64,000 nucleotides of DNA from Pseudarthrobacter chlorophenolicus (GTDB lineage: Bacteria > Actinomycetota > Actinomycetes > Actinomycetales > Micrococcaceae). The position numbers were made by a program, and so were the translations under genes. The DNA is taken from contig NZ_JZTW01000006.1 in the NCBI RefSeq assembly GCF_000962805.1, positions 1 through 64,000 on the forward strand. Direction: 5' to 3'. Positions 44,111 through 54,605 of the stretch are shown in pieces; position 1 is the stretch's first letter; each line of letters starts with the position of its first letter. The notes under the pieces were generated by a model, which saw nothing but the letters and a program-made list of their open reading frames with translations, did no database searches and had not been told where the DNA came from.

Positions 44111-45319
44111 GTGGACGGAACTACGGCGAGCTCGACGCAACTGTTACGGCAGATCAACTCCGGAGCGCTGCTGCGCTTCGCCCTTGAGGAGCAGGTGTTC
44201 ACGGCCGGGGAAGCCATGGGGGCCACCGGGCTCACCCGTGCCACGGTGCTGGGCGTCTGCGACGGCCTGGTTGACGCCGGCTGGCTCGAGGAAGTAACCG
44301 ACGGCGGCGAGGCCGGCCCAGCCCTTAAAGGCCGGCCTGCGCGCCGCTACCGGTTGCGCGAGGCCGCGGGGGTAGTGGTGGGGCTCGATGCCGGCGAAGG
44401 CCACCTCACCACCATCGTCGCGGACCTCCGTGGACGTGAGCTCGCCAAGCGGCGCCAAAGCATCGACTCACACGCGCTGGGACGCGCCGGCCGCGTTGCC
44501 GGCGCACAGGAGCTGATCCGGCAGGCGCTGGCCGATGCGGGCTGCGACGCCGCCGATGTGCTGCTGACCGTGGTGGGAGTACCCGCGCCGGTGGATGCGG
44601 ACGGCAGGTCTCCAGGGGCCGGAGAATTCTGGCAGCTGATGAACTCCGGGTTCGACCAGCACCTTGACGGCGCAGTCACCATTGAAAACGACGCCAACCT
44701 CGCGGCCATCGCCGAACACGCGCAGGAGCCGTCGGCAAACGTGGCAACCCTGCTGTCGGGTGAGCGGTTCGGTGCCGGCCTGATCGTCGATGGGCGCCTG
44801 CTGCGCGGACGCAGGGGAGGCGCCGGTGAGATGCGGTTCCTGGACATCCTTTCGGACAGCAAGCTCGAACCGGAGGAGGGGACCTCGGACGGGTTCGGGG
44901 CGCTGGCCCGGAAATGGGCACGCACGCTGGTCCGTTCCTACGGCGGAGACACATCGCTGCGCCGAATCCCCGACGAGGACATCACTGCGGAAGATGTCTT
45001 CCAGTCGGCCCGCGAGGGGGACCCGCTGGCCCTGGACATCATTGCCCGGCTCGGTGCCCGGCTGGCGCGGATCGCCGTGGTGCTCTCCAGCCTCCTGGAT
45101 ATCGAGCGGGTGGTCATAGCGGGCGGGATTTCGCGCGCCATCGAGCCGGTCCTGGAACGCGCGCGCACGCTGCTGCCGGCTGACTCCGGCCTGCCGCTTC
45201 CGGACCTCGTTGCCAGCACCTTCGGCGCGGAAGCTGTGGTCCACGGCGCCATTGAATCGGCCCTGACGCAGTTCAGGCGCGAGCCCATGGCGTTCCTGCC
45301 GCGGGCAATCCGCCGCTGA
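44111..45319 (+). CDS. ROK family transcriptional repressor
   Basis: A 402-residue repressor. The N-terminal winged helix covers about residues 10-75 (FTAGEAMGATGLTRATVLGVCDGLVDAGWLEEV). The ROK sugar-kinase-like domain follows with GLDAGEGHLTTIVADLRG, a VVGVPAPVD strand, ENDANLAAIAEH, GAGLIVDGRLLRGRRGGAGEMRF and VVIAGGISRA. The zinc-cysteine signature usual after GE is not visible, so sugar binding may differ. The start is a GTG with no clean ribosome site. It is divergent from the alpha-glucoside operon that it probably controls. Confidence 0.9.
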   Translation: MDGTTASSTQLLRQINSGALLRFALEEQVFTAGEAMGATGLTRATVLGVCDGLVDAGWLEEVTDGGEAGPALKGRPARRYRLREAAGVVVGLDAGEGHLTTIVADLRGRELAKRRQSIDSHALGRAGRVAGAQELIRQALADAGCDAADVLLTVVGVPAPVDADGRSPGAGEFWQLMNSGFDQHLDGAVTIENDANLAAIAEHAQEPSANVATLLSGERFGAGLIVDGRLLRGRRGGAGEMRFLDILSDSKLEPEEGTSDGFGALARKWARTLVRSYGGDTSLRRIPDEDITAEDVFQSAREGDPLALDIIARLGARLARIAVVLSSLLDIERVVIAGGISRAIEPVLERARTLLPADSGLPLPDLVASTFGAEAVVHGAIESALTQFRREPMAFLPRAIRR

Positions 45320-45401
45320 CGCGCCGTCGGCACGAACGCGGCGCCCCCTGTTGCTGTGGAAATCGGCCTGATGGAGGCCGCCTGCCCGTACACTGGCCAC
45401 C

Positions 45402-45776
45402 ATGTCATGCCGCATCAGTGAACTGGTCCTGAACTGCAATGATCCCGAGCTGCTGGCCCGGTTCTGGTGCGAGGTCCTCGGTTATGTGGAGCTCGACCGG
45501 GAGGACGGCTACGTCGAGATCGGGCCTCCCGCCGGGTTCGGCGGACTGCAGCCCACCATCATCCTGAGCCCCAGCAGCAATCCGCGGACCGGCCGGCTGC
45601 CGCTGCACATCGACGTCAACCCGGTGGACCGGGACCAGGCCGCCGAGCTGGAACGCCTGCTGGCCCTGGGTGCCCGGCCCGCCGATGTGGGGCAGGCCGG
45701 CGACGAAAGCTGGCACGTCCTGCAGGACCCCGAGGGCAACGAGTTCTGCCTCCTGCGCAAGCGCCTGGATCCGTAG
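45402..45776 (+). CDS. VOC/glyoxalase-fold protein
   Basis: A 124-residue single-domain vicinal-oxygen-chelate protein (Glyoxalase_6-like), with the beta-alpha-beta pattern ELVLNCNDPELLARFWCEVLGYVE and a C-terminal VLQDPEGNEFCLL carrying a conserved Glu. The first half has few metal ligands, so catalysis is uncertain. The ATG at 45402 has no strong ribosome site. It lies between the ROK gene and the convergent GntR gene and shows no link to either. Confidence 0.85.
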   Translation: MSCRISELVLNCNDPELLARFWCEVLGYVELDREDGYVEIGPPAGFGGLQPTIILSPSSNPRTGRLPLHIDVNPVDRDQAAELERLLALGARPADVGQAGDESWHVLQDPEGNEFCLLRKRLDP

Positions 45777-45814
45777 CGGCCCGACCCTGAGCGCAGGGGC
45801 CCCGGCGTCCCCGC

Positions 45815-46483
45815 CTACAGCACGTTGCGGATGGCCTGCTCGAAGCTCGTGACGTGCTCCAGGGCGAGCTTGCCCGCGCGCTCGGAATCGCCGTCGGCCA
45901 CTGCCTCGAGCAGTTCAACGTGCTCGGCAATGTGTGATGACACGGACGGGACCTTTTCCAGCACCATGCACCAGATGCGGGTGGCAAGGTTGTCGTAGCG
46001 GATCAGGACGTCTTCCAGGTGCGCGTTCGCAGCGGCCCGGTAGATCAGCCGGTGGACCTTGATGTCATAGCGCATCAGGTCGTAGGGGTCATCGTCGCCG
46101 CCCATGCCTGCGATTGCGGCGGCCGTTTCCCGGATCTCGGCCCGCAGGGCAGGCGTGGCCAGCTTGGCTGCCCGCTTGGCCGCCAAGGGCTCCAGCGACT
46201 CGCGCAGCTCGGAAACATCGGCGAGTTCAGTGATGTCGACAATGGTGGCAAACGTTCCCCTGCGGGGGTAGGAAACCACCAGGTGGTCGCTTTCCAGTCG
46301 CTTGAGCGCTTCCCGCACCGGGGTTCGCCCAATGCCAAGCTCTGCGGCCAGCTTGCCGTCGTTGATGGGGTCGCCCGGGCGGATGTCCAGCATGATGAGG
46401 CGGTCCCGGAGATGCCGGTAGGCCCGCTCGGAGAGCGAAAGGTCCTCCTCGCCGGCGATGGAGTTCTCCAGCATTACGGCCAT
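45815..46483 (-). CDS. GntR family regulator (FCD), likely sarcosine operon regulator
   Basis: A 222-residue FadR-type regulator. HTH: AYRHLRDRLIMLDIRPGDPINDGKLAAELGIGRTPVREALKRLESDHLV. The FCD domain has the D-x-K-H-L pattern (YDIKVHRLIYRAA) and a final H-E-L-EAV histidine segment for metal binding. It is divergent from glyA-sox with a 124-base spacer holding a palindrome and repeats. It is clearly related to the regulator at 57688; both have a near-identical 12-bp site at adjacent loci. The start has GAAGAGAG upstream. Confidence 0.9.
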   Translation of the reverse strand: MAVMLENSIAGEEDLSLSERAYRHLRDRLIMLDIRPGDPINDGKLAAELGIGRTPVREALKRLESDHLVVSYPRRGTFATIVDITELADVSELRESLEPLAAKRAAKLATPALRAEIRETAAAIAGMGGDDDPYDLMRYDIKVHRLIYRAAANAHLEDVLIRYDNLATRIWCMVLEKVPSVSSHIAEHVELLEAVADGDSERAGKLALEHVTSFEQAIRNVL

Positions 46484-46508
46484 GTTGCGCTCTCTTCCCG
46501 GGTGGCTA

Positions 46509-46538
46509 TTGACTGCTAAGTGATCTGGAACATACTAT
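46509..46538 (+). promoter_or_regulatory. glyA-sox operon promoter
   Basis: TTGACT (46509-46514) and TACTAT (46533-46538) are spaced by 18 bases. The predicted start near 46545 is followed at once by the repeat and palindrome region. A good AGAAGGAGA ribosome site precedes glyA. Confidence 0.6.
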
Positions 46539-46541
46539 TAC

Positions 46542-46582
46542 ATCAGTTCTAATATATCAGTTACAGATCAGTTACGGATCAG
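46542..46582 (+). promoter_or_regulatory. Operator region: palindrome plus phased ATCAG repeats
   Basis: CTAATATATCAG (46549-46560) is a 10/12 palindrome. ATCAG occurs at 46542, 46556, 46567 and 46578; the last three are 11 bases apart, one helical turn. Proteins bound here would face one side of the DNA just downstream of the promoter, fitting repression by the GntR regulator or control by another factor. Confidence 0.5.
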
Positions 46583-46607
46583 GACTTTCAGGTTTAGAAG
46601 GAGAAAC

Positions 46608-47951
46608 ATGCAGGACGCACTCAACGCCTCGCTCGCCACGGTGGACGCCGACGTCGCCGCCGCCGTTGCACTGGAACTGCACCGCCAGCAGTCCACCCTG
46701 GAAATGATCGCCTCGGAGAACTTCGCTCCGTCGGCAGTGATGGAGGCGCAGGGCTCGGTCCTCACCAACAAGTACGCCGAGGGCTACCCCGGCAAGCGCT
46801 ACTACGGCGGCTGCGAGCACGTCGATGTGATCGAACAGCTGGCGATCGACCGCGTCAAGGCCCTGTTCGGTGCCGAATTCGCCAACGTTCAGCCGCACTC
46901 CGGCGCCCAGGCCAACGCCGCAGCCATGTTTGCCCTGCTGAACCCGGGGGACACCATCCTGGGCCTGTCCCTCGCCCACGGCGGCCACCTCACCCACGGC
47001 ATGAAGATCAACTTCTCCGGCAAGCTCTACAACGTGGTGCCGTACCACGTCCGTGAGGACGACCTCCGGGTGGACATGGCCGAGGTGGAAGCGCTGGCCC
47101 TGGAGCACAAGCCCAAGCTGATCGTTGCCGGCTGGTCCGCGTACTCCCGCCAGCTCGACTTCGCCGAGTTCCGCCGGATCGCCGACCTGGTGGGCGCCTA
47201 CCTGATGGTGGACATGGCACACTTCGCCGGCCTGGTGGCCGCAGGCCTGCACCCGAACCCCGTCCCCTACGCGGACGTGGTCACCACCACCACGCACAAG
47301 ACCCTCGGCGGACCCCGCGGCGGCGTCATCCTCGCCAAGGAGGAATACGCCAAGAAGATCAACTCCGCCGTGTTCCCCGGCCAGCAGGGCGGACCGCTGG
47401 AGCACGTGGTCGCCGCCAAGGCCGTGGCCTTCAAACTCGCCGCAACCCCCGAATTCAAGGAACGCCAGGAGCGCGTCCTGAACGGTGCCCAGCTGCTGGC
47501 CGAACGCCTCCTGCAGCCGGACGTCCAGGAAGCCGGAATCTCCGTGGTCAACGGCGGCACCGACGTGCACCTGGTCCTGGTTGACCTCCGCCACTCCGAG
47601 CTCGACGGCCAGCAGGGCGAGGACGCCCTCCACCACATCGGCATCACGGTCAACCGCAACGCCGTCCCGTTCGACCCCCGCCCGCCGATGGTCTCCTCAG
47701 GCCTGCGCATCGGCACCCCCGCCCTCGCCGCCCGCGGCTTCGGCGCCACCGAATTCGCCGAGGTTGCAGACATCATCGCGACGGCGCTCATCGCCTCCGC
47801 GTCCACCGGCACCCTGCCCGGGGAGACCGCCGTCGAACTCCGCGCGCGCGTCACGGCGCTCGCCGAGCAGTTCCCCCTTTACCCGCATCTTTCCGAGAAC
47901 AGCACCAGCCTGGCCGGTGCCGAAGCAGACCTGATTGGAGCAGCCCAGTGA
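46608..47951 (+). CDS. glyA: Serine hydroxymethyltransferase
   Basis: A 447-residue PLP enzyme. [16 protein letters not shown] contains the PLP lysine; [37 protein letters not shown] and QPHSGAQAN are the substrate and folate regions. It makes serine from glycine and 5,10-methylene-tetrahydrofolate, the two products of sarcosine oxidation. It is the first gene of the sarcosine operon; soxB starts inside its stop codon (GTGA overlap). A second, housekeeping GlyA may exist elsewhere in the genome. Confidence 0.97.
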   Translation: MQDALNASLATVDADVAAAVALELHRQQSTLEMIASENFAPSAVMEAQGSVLTNKYAEGYPGKRYYGGCEHVDVIEQLAIDRVKALFGAEFANVQPHSGAQANAAAMFALLNPGDTILGLSLAHGGHLTHGMKINFSGKLYNVVPYHVREDDLRVDMAEVEALALEHKPKLIVAGWSAYSRQLDFAEFRRIADLVGAYLMVDMAHFAGLVAAGLHPNPVPYADVVTTTTHKTLGGPRGGVILAKEEYAKKINSAVFPGQQGGPLEHVVAAKAVAFKLAATPEFKERQERVLNGAQLLAERLLQPDVQEAGISVVNGGTDVHLVLVDLRHSELDGQQGEDALHHIGITVNRNAVPFDPRPPMVSSGLRIGTPALAARGFGATEFAEVADIIATALIASASTGTLPGETAVELRARVTALAEQFPLYPHLSENSTSLAGAEADLIGAAQ

Positions 47952-49168
47952 GCGCCCCCCACCTCCCCGAACACCCGGATTTCCTCTGGCGCAACCCGGA
48001 ACCCAAGTCCTCCTACGACGCCGTGATCGTAGGCGGCGGCGGGCACGGCCTGGCCACCGCATACTTCCTGGCCAAAAACCACGGCATGACCAACATCGCG
48101 GTGCTGGAAAAGGGCTGGCTGGCCGGTGGCAACATGGCCCGCAACACCACCATCATCCGTTCCAACTACCTCTGGGACGAGAGCGCCGCCATCTACGAGC
48201 ACGCCCTCAAGCTCTGGGAAATCCTGCCCGAGGAACTCGAGTACGACTTCCTGTTCAGCCAGCGCGGCGTGATGAACCTGGCCCACACCCTGGGCGACGT
48301 GCGTGAAAGCATGCGCCGCGTGGGTGCCAACAAGCTCAACGGTGTTGACGCTGAATGGCTGGACCCGCAGCAGGTCAAGAAACTCTGCCCCATCCTGAAC
48401 ATCAGCGACAACATCCGCTACCCGGTCATGGGTGCCACCTACCAGCCCCGGGCCGGCATCGCCAAGCACGACCATGTTGCCTGGGCCTTCGCCCGCAAAT
48501 GCGACGAACTGGGCGTGGACATCATCCAGAACTGCGAAGTGACCGGATTCCTCAAGGACGGCGACCGCGTGGTGGGCGTCAAGACCAGCCGCGGCACCAT
48601 CAACACCGAAAAGGTTGGCCTCTGCGCCGCCGGCCACAGCTCGGTCCTGGCTGAGATGGCGGGCTTCGAACTGCCCATCCAGTCCCACCCGCTGCAGGCC
48701 CTGGTTTCCGAACTGCACGAACCGGTCCACCCCACGGTGGTCATGTCCAACCACGTCCACGTCTACGTTTCACAGGCGCACAAGGGCGAACTGGTCATGG
48801 GCGCCGGCGTGGACTCCTATAACGGCTATGGCCAGCGCGGCTCCTTCCACGTGATCGAGCAGCAAATGGCGGCCGCCGTCGAACTCTTCCCCATCTTCGC
48901 CCGGGCCCACGTGCTCCGGACGTGGGGCGGCATCGTGGACACCACCCTGGACGCCTCGCCGATTGTCGGCACCACCCCCGTGGAAAACATGTTCGTGAAC
49001 TGCGGCTGGGGTACCGGCGGCTTCAAGGGCACCCCCGCGGCAGGCATGACCTTCGCGCACACCATCGCCACCGGCGCCCCGCACAAGCTGAACGCGCCGT
49101 TCTCCCTGGAACGCTTCGAAACCGGCGCCCTCATCGACGAACACGGCGCCGCCGCCGTGGCCCACTAG
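47948..49168 (+). CDS. soxB: Sarcosine oxidase subunit beta
   Basis: A 406-residue flavoprotein. [24 protein letters not shown] binds FAD. His174, in [17 protein letters not shown], matches the histidine that carries covalent FMN in heterotetrameric sarcosine oxidase (His173 of the mature enzyme). [20 protein letters not shown] near the end is the second flavin signature. It demethylates sarcosine to glycine, passing electrons to oxygen. The GTG start overlaps glyA by four bases. Confidence 0.96.
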   Translation: MSAPHLPEHPDFLWRNPEPKSSYDAVIVGGGGHGLATAYFLAKNHGMTNIAVLEKGWLAGGNMARNTTIIRSNYLWDESAAIYEHALKLWEILPEELEYDFLFSQRGVMNLAHTLGDVRESMRRVGANKLNGVDAEWLDPQQVKKLCPILNISDNIRYPVMGATYQPRAGIAKHDHVAWAFARKCDELGVDIIQNCEVTGFLKDGDRVVGVKTSRGTINTEKVGLCAAGHSSVLAEMAGFELPIQSHPLQALVSELHEPVHPTVVMSNHVHVYVSQAHKGELVMGAGVDSYNGYGQRGSFHVIEQQMAAAVELFPIFARAHVLRTWGGIVDTTLDASPIVGTTPVENMFVNCGWGTGGFKGTPAAGMTFAHTIATGAPHKLNAPFSLERFETGALIDEHGAAAVAH

Positions 49169-49197
49169 CCGCTGCCACGAGATAAGGACTAACGCAC

Positions 49198-49605
49198 ATG
49201 CTGCTGATCCCATGCCCCAACTGCGGCCCGCGGGACGAAACCGAATTCCACTACGGGGGACAGGCCCACGTCGCCTACCCCGAGAACCCCAACGAGCTCA
49301 GCGACACGGAGTGGTCCCGCTACCTCTTCTACCGCAGCAACACCAAGGGCACCTTCGCCGAACGCTGGGTCCACAGCACCGGCTGCCGCCAGTGGTTCAA
49401 CATGCTCCGCGACACCGTGAGCTACGACATCCAGGCGATCTACCCGATGGGAGCGCCGCGGCCTGACCGGGCCGGAACCACCGGCGCCGAGTCCGGTACC
49501 GCCAGCCTTGCCGCGGACAGCACCACCACCGGGACCGCCGCGCCCAGCACATCAGGCACCAGCCTTTCCTCCACCACTGCAGCCCCGGAAGGAGCCACCA
49601 AGTGA
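49198..49605 (+). CDS. soxD: Sarcosine oxidase subunit delta with extended tail
   Basis: A 135-residue zinc-binding subunit. Ligands Cys6, Cys9, His59 and Cys63 (PCPNCG, WVHSTGC) match those of the solved heterotetramer. The family is usually near 100 residues; here about 35 more follow, made of Thr, Ser, Ala and Gly, probably disordered. The soxA GTG start overlaps its stop by four bases. It is 29 bases after soxB. Confidence 0.95.
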   Translation: MLLIPCPNCGPRDETEFHYGGQAHVAYPENPNELSDTEWSRYLFYRSNTKGTFAERWVHSTGCRQWFNMLRDTVSYDIQAIYPMGAPRPDRAGTTGAESGTASLAADSTTTGTAAPSTSGTSLSSTTAAPEGATK

Positions 49606-52544
49606 CCTCCCAGAACGCCCGCCTGGCCACCGGCGGCCGCATCGACCGCACCATCTCCTGGCGCTTCACCGTGGACGGCGAGGAGTTCACCGGACACCCC
49701 GGCGACACCCTGGCCTCAGCACTGCTCGCCAACGGCCGCATCGCCGCCGGCAACTCCCTCTACGAGGACCGGCACCGCGGCATCATGTCCGCCGGCGTCG
49801 AAGAAGCCAACGCGCTGGTCCGCGTGGAAGCCCGCTTCCCCGGCCACGTGGCCGAGTCCATGCTCCCTGCCACCACCGTTTCCCTCGTTGACGGACTCCA
49901 GGCCCTCCAGCTCAACGGCCTGGGCAAGCTGGACCCGGCCGAGGACCGCGCCGAATACGACAAGAAGTACGTCCACACGGATGTCCTGGTGATCGGCGGC
50001 GGCCCCGCCGGACTCGCTGCTGCCCGCGAAGCCGTCCGCACCGGTGCCCGCGTCATGCTGCTCGATGACCAGCCCGAACTCGGCGGCTCCCTGCTCTCCG
50101 GCTCCACCGCCGAAGGCCTCGCCGAAACCATCGAAGGCAAACCGGCCCTCGAATGGGTGGCCGACGTCGAAGCCGAACTGGTTTCCGGCGCGGAATCCAC
50201 GGTCCTGAACCGCACCACCGCGTTCGGCGCCTACGACGCCAACTACGTCATCGCCGTCCAGAACCGCACCGACCACCTCACCAGCCCCGCTGCCCCCGGC
50301 GTCTCCCGCCAGCGGATTTGGCACATCCGTGCCAGCCAGGTTGTGCTTGCACCGGGCGCCCACGAGCGTCCCCTGGTGTTCGAGAACAACGACCGCCCCG
50401 GCATCATGCTCGCCTCGGCCGTCCGCAGCTACCTGAACCGGTACGCCGTGGCCGCCGGCCAGCGCGTGGTCATCAGCACCACCAATGACAGCGCCTACGC
50501 CACCGCCGCCGACCTCGCCGCCGCCGGCGTCAAGGTCGCAGCCGTCGTGGACGCCCGTCCGAAGCTCACCGCCGCGGCAACTGCCGCCGTCGAATCCGGC
50601 CTCCGGGTGCTGATCGGCAGCGCCGTGGCCAACACCTCCGCTGATTCCAGCGGGCGGTTGGATGGCGTCACCGTCCGCAGCATCAACGACGACGGCGAAC
50701 TCACCTCCGGCGTCGAGCAGATCGCAGCAGACCTGCTGGCAGTCTCCGGCGGCTGGAGCCCGCTGGTGCACCTGCACTCGCAGCGCCAGGGCAAACTGCG
50801 CTGGGACGACGAGCTGGCAGCCTTCGTGCCCAGCACCGAAGTTCCCAACCAGCAGACCATCGGCTCCGGCCGTGGTTCCTTCGCCACCGCGGACTGCCTC
50901 GCCGAGGGCATCTCCGCCGGCGCGAAGGCGGCCATCGCCGCGGGCTTCGAGTCCGCCGTCGAGCCTTCCGTTCTCTCGGAGCCGAAGGCTTCCGCCCCCA
51001 CCCGCCAGCTGTGGCTGGTGCCGGGCGAGGAAGGTACCCCGGACGACTGGCACCACCACTTCGTCGACTTCCAGCGCGACCAGTCCGTGGCGGACGTCCT
51101 CCGTTCCACCGGTGCCGGCATGCGCTCCGTGGAGCACATCAAGCGGTACACCTCCATCAGCACCGCCAACGACCAGGGCAAGACCTCCGGCGTGAACGCC
51201 ATCGGCGTGATCGCGGCGGCCCTGCGCACGGCCGGCGAGGCTTCCCGCGGCATCGGCGACATCGGCACCACCACCTACCGCGCACCGTTCACCCCGGTGG
51301 CCTTCGCGGCACTGGCCGGACGCCAGCGCGGTGAGCTCTTCGACCCCGCCCGCATCACCTCGATCCAGCCGTGGCACGTTGCCAAGGGCGCGCTCTTCGA
51401 GGACGTAGGGCAGTGGAAGCGCCCCTGGTACTACCCGCAGGGCGGGGAGGACATGGACGCTGCCGTGCTGCGCGAATGCGCCGCCGTCCGCGACTCCGTG
51501 GGCTTCATGGACGCCACCACCCTGGGCAAGATCGAAATCCGCGGCAAGGACGCGGGCGAGTTCCTGAACCGCGTCTACACCAACGCCTTCAAGAAGCTCG
51601 CCCCGGGCTCGGCACGCTACGGCGTGATGTGCCTGGCCGACGGCATGATCTTCGACGACGGCGTGACCCTCCGGCTGGATGAAGACACCTTCTTCATGAC
51701 CACCACCACCGGCGGTGCCGCGAAGGTGCTGGACCACCTGGAGGAATGGCTGCAGACCGAATGGCCTGAGCTGGACGTCCAGTGCACCTCGGTGACGGAG
51801 CAGTGGAACACCATCGCCGTCGTGGGACCCAAGTCCCGCGAAGTGATCGCCAAGGTGGCCCCGGAACTGGCAGCCAACGGCGGACTGGATGCCGAGAACT
51901 TCCCGTTCATGACCTTCCGTGAAACCACCCTCGCCTCCGGCGTCCGGGCCCGGGTCTGCCGGATCTCCTTCTCCGGCGAACTCGCCTATGAAATCAACGT
52001 TCCGGCCTGGTACGGCCTGAACACCTGGGAGTCCGTGGCCGCAGCAGGTGCCGAGTTCAACATCACCCCGTACGGCACCGAAACCATGCACGTGCTCCGC
52101 GCCGAGAAGGGCTACCCGATCGTCGGGCAGGACACGGACGGCACCGTCACCCCGCAGGATGCCGGCATGGAGTGGATCGTCTCCAAGGCCAAGGACTTCA
52201 TCGGCAAGCGTTCCTACTCCCGCGTGGACGCCCAGCGTGAAGACCGCAAGCACCTGGTCAGCGTCCTTCCCGTGGACCGCACACTGCGGCTGCCCGAAGG
52301 CACGCAGCTGGTGGAAAAGGGACGCTCTACCAACCCGGCCTACGGCCCCGTGCCGATGGAAGGGTTCGTCACCTCCAGCTACCACAGCGCAGCGCTGGGC
52401 CGTTCGTTCGGCCTGGCCCTGATCAAGAACGGACGCAACCGCATCGGCGAAACGCTGATTGCAGCCGCCGGCGACCAGCTGGTGGACGTGGTTGTTGCAG
52501 AGACAGTGCTTTTTGACTCCGAAGGGACCCGCAAAGATGGCTGA
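49602..52544 (+). CDS. soxA: Sarcosine oxidase subunit alpha
   Basis: A 980-residue subunit. An N-terminal ferredoxin-like beta-grasp domain ([24 protein letters not shown]) is followed by a nucleotide-binding domain with [29 protein letters not shown] (about residue 127 on), which holds NAD in the family, and by a C-terminal GcvT-like folate domain (from about residue 600), where the formaldehyde unit is transferred to tetrahydrofolate. Size fits the known 965-1000 residue range. The GTG start overlaps soxD, and the end overlaps soxG by eight bases. Confidence 0.96.
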   Translation: MTSQNARLATGGRIDRTISWRFTVDGEEFTGHPGDTLASALLANGRIAAGNSLYEDRHRGIMSAGVEEANALVRVEARFPGHVAESMLPATTVSLVDGLQALQLNGLGKLDPAEDRAEYDKKYVHTDVLVIGGGPAGLAAAREAVRTGARVMLLDDQPELGGSLLSGSTAEGLAETIEGKPALEWVADVEAELVSGAESTVLNRTTAFGAYDANYVIAVQNRTDHLTSPAAPGVSRQRIWHIRASQVVLAPGAHERPLVFENNDRPGIMLASAVRSYLNRYAVAAGQRVVISTTNDSAYATAADLAAAGVKVAAVVDARPKLTAAATAAVESGLRVLIGSAVANTSADSSGRLDGVTVRSINDDGELTSGVEQIAADLLAVSGGWSPLVHLHSQRQGKLRWDDELAAFVPSTEVPNQQTIGSGRGSFATADCLAEGISAGAKAAIAAGFESAVEPSVLSEPKASAPTRQLWLVPGEEGTPDDWHHHFVDFQRDQSVADVLRSTGAGMRSVEHIKRYTSISTANDQGKTSGVNAIGVIAAALRTAGEASRGIGDIGTTTYRAPFTPVAFAALAGRQRGELFDPARITSIQPWHVAKGALFEDVGQWKRPWYYPQGGEDMDAAVLRECAAVRDSVGFMDATTLGKIEIRGKDAGEFLNRVYTNAFKKLAPGSARYGVMCLADGMIFDDGVTLRLDEDTFFMTTTTGGAAKVLDHLEEWLQTEWPELDVQCTSVTEQWNTIAVVGPKSREVIAKVAPELAANGGLDAENFPFMTFRETTLASGVRARVCRISFSGELAYEINVPAWYGLNTWESVAAAGAEFNITPYGTETMHVLRAEKGYPIVGQDTDGTVTPQDAGMEWIVSKAKDFIGKRSYSRVDAQREDRKHLVSVLPVDRTLRLPEGTQLVEKGRSTNPAYGPVPMEGFVTSSYHSAALGRSFGLALIKNGRNRIGETLIAAAGDQLVDVVVAETVLFDSEGTRKDG

Positions 52545-53187
52545 GACAGCAGCTTCCCCCACCCCCGCCAAGACTCCGGCAGACAAGGACCTCGCGGTCC
52601 GCACCAGCCCGGCCGGAGTGCTCCGGGACGCGTTCGCGGCAGGCTCGCTGGCCGGAACCGTTGAGATCTCCGAGCTCCCCTTCCTCACCATGGTGGGGAT
52701 CCGGGCTGCCGCAGGCTCCGACGCTGCGCAGCGCATCGCCGCCGTGACCGGCGGCCTGCCCGCCCGGTCCGGAGACGTTGCCGGCAACGGCGATACCTCC
52801 GTCCTGTGGCTGGGCCCGGCCGAGTTCCTGGTGGTTGCGCCCACTGAAGCCCACGAGTCCCTGGGTGGCAGCCTGATCCAGTCGCTCCGGGACGCCCTGG
52901 GCAGCGACGCCGGCCAGGTGGTTGACCTCTCGGCCAACCGCACCACGTTCGAGCTGACCGGTCCGCAGGCCCGCTCCGTCCTGGAAAAGGGCTGCTCCCT
53001 GGACCTGCACCCCCGGGTCTTCAAGGCCGGCACCGCGTACTCCACGGAAATCGGGAACATCCCCGCCCTCCTGTGGAAGACCGGCGAGGAATCCTTCCGG
53101 GTCTTCCCGCGGGCCTCGTTCGCCGAGTTCCTGGGCCGCTGGCTCCTCGACGGCATGCGGGAGTACGCGTCCCCTGAGGTCCCCTGA
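52537..53187 (+). CDS. soxG: Sarcosine oxidase subunit gamma
   Basis: A 216-residue subunit related to the folate-binding GcvT fold. Conserved pieces are [46 protein letters not shown] and a closing [26 protein letters not shown]. It completes the alpha-beta-gamma-delta enzyme. The start ATG at 52537 lies in the last codons of soxA; the stop overlaps the sdaA start (TGATG), so translation is coupled. Confidence 0.94.
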   Translation: MAETAASPTPAKTPADKDLAVRTSPAGVLRDAFAAGSLAGTVEISELPFLTMVGIRAAAGSDAAQRIAAVTGGLPARSGDVAGNGDTSVLWLGPAEFLVVAPTEAHESLGGSLIQSLRDALGSDAGQVVDLSANRTTFELTGPQARSVLEKGCSLDLHPRVFKAGTAYSTEIGNIPALLWKTGEESFRVFPRASFAEFLGRWLLDGMREYASPEVP

Positions 53188-54602
53188 TGGCGCTGAGCGT
53201 CCTTGACCTCTTTTCTGTCGGCATCGGGCCCTCGTCGTCACACACGGTGGGCCCGATGCGGGCGGCAAAGCTCTTCGCGGACGGGCTGAAGGGCGACGGC
53301 CACCTGGCCTCCACCGCCCGGGTCCAGTCGGAGCTCTTCGGCTCCCTGGGCGCCACCGGCCGCGGCCACGGTTCAGACAAGGCAGTGGTGCTGGGGCTGC
53401 AGGGCCTGGAGCCGGAGACGGTCAACACCTTCACCGCCGATGACCAGGTGGCCGCCGCAGCACTTAACGCCGAACTCCAGATCGCCGGGACGCACCGGGT
53501 GGATTTCAACTGGGAAGAGGACGTGGTCCTCCACCGGCGCAAGTCCCTCCCCGCACACCCCAACGGCATGACGTTCCGGGCGCTGGACCACACCGGGTCC
53601 GTGCTGAGCGAGCGGAGCTACTACTCCATCGGCGGCGGCTTCGTGGTGGACGGCGACGCCGAGGGTGCGGACAAGGTAGTGGCGGATGACACCGTCCTGC
53701 CCTACCCGTTCTCCACGGCTGACGAACTCCTGCAGATCTGCAGCCGCGAAGGCATGTCCATCTCCGAGGTCATGCTCGCCAACGAACTGACCTGGCGCAG
53801 CGAGGCCGAACTCCGGGAAGAACTCCTGGGGCTTTGGGCCGTTATGAAGGAGTGCGTGGAGAACGGCTGCAACGCCGAGGGCATCCTGCCGGGCGGCCTG
53901 AAGGTCACCCGCCGGGCGCCGTCGCTGTTCCGCACCCTGACTGCCTCGGCTGCCAGCGCGGAAGCGGCGGCAGCGCTGCCGTCTCCCGTGAAGGCACCGG
54001 CAGATCCGTTGCTGGCGATGGAATGGGTGAACCTCTTCGCGCTGGCCGTGAACGAGGAAAACGCCGCCGGTGGCCGGATCGTCACCGCCCCCACCAACGG
54101 GGCAGCGGGCATTGTGCCCGCCGTCCTGCACTACTACGTGAAGTTTGTTCCGGGAGCCGACGACGACGGTGTGGTCCGCTTCCTGCTGGCGGCGGCCGCC
54201 GTCGGAATCCTGTTCAAGACGAACGCCTCGATCTCCGGCGCCGAAGTGGGCTGCCAGGGCGAGGTGGGCTCCGCCTGCTCCATGGCCGCTGCAGGGCTCT
54301 GCGAAGTGCTCGGCGGAACGCCGGCGCAGGTGGAGAACGCCGCCGAGGTAGGCATTGAGCACAACCTCGGCCTGACCTGCGACCCCGTGGGCGGGCTGGT
54401 GCAGATCCCCTGCATCGAGCGGAACGCGATCGCCAGCGTCAAGGCGATCAACGCGGCCCGGCTGGCCCTGCACGGGGACGGCAGCCACAAGGTCTCGCTG
54501 GACAAGGCGATCAAGACCATGCGCGACACCGGAGCCGACATGAAAACCAAGTACAAGGAAACCTCCCGAGGAGGACTCGCCGTGAATGTGATCGAGTGCT
54601 GA
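53187..54602 (+). CDS. sdaA: L-serine dehydratase, single-chain iron-sulfur type
   Basis: A 471-residue enzyme with fused beta and alpha parts. [21 protein letters not shown] is the N-terminal signature; cysteines in [17 protein letters not shown] and [19 protein letters not shown] bind the [4Fe-4S] cluster. It converts L-serine to pyruvate and ammonia. Coming straight after soxG (one-base overlap) it drains the serine made by GlyA from sarcosine carbon. The oxygen-sensitive cluster is notable in an oxidase operon. Confidence 0.96.
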   Translation: MALSVLDLFSVGIGPSSSHTVGPMRAAKLFADGLKGDGHLASTARVQSELFGSLGATGRGHGSDKAVVLGLQGLEPETVNTFTADDQVAAAALNAELQIAGTHRVDFNWEEDVVLHRRKSLPAHPNGMTFRALDHTGSVLSERSYYSIGGGFVVDGDAEGADKVVADDTVLPYPFSTADELLQICSREGMSISEVMLANELTWRSEAELREELLGLWAVMKECVENGCNAEGILPGGLKVTRRAPSLFRTLTASAASAEAAAALPSPVKAPADPLLAMEWVNLFALAVNEENAAGGRIVTAPTNGAAGIVPAVLHYYVKFVPGADDDGVVRFLLAAAAVGILFKTNASISGAEVGCQGEVGSACSMAAAGLCEVLGGTPAQVENAAEVGIEHNLGLTCDPVGGLVQIPCIERNAIASVKAINAARLALHGDGSHKVSLDKAIKTMRDTGADMKTKYKETSRGGLAVNVIEC

Positions 54603-54605
54603 ACC

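Noticed and set aside
49716..53156. A very long open frame (1146 codons) on the minus strand opposite soxD-soxA-soxG
   Set aside because: It is the antisense shadow of high-GC genes: no domain, Gly/Val/Gln-rich composition and no ribosome site. The sox genes on the plus strand have full family signatures.
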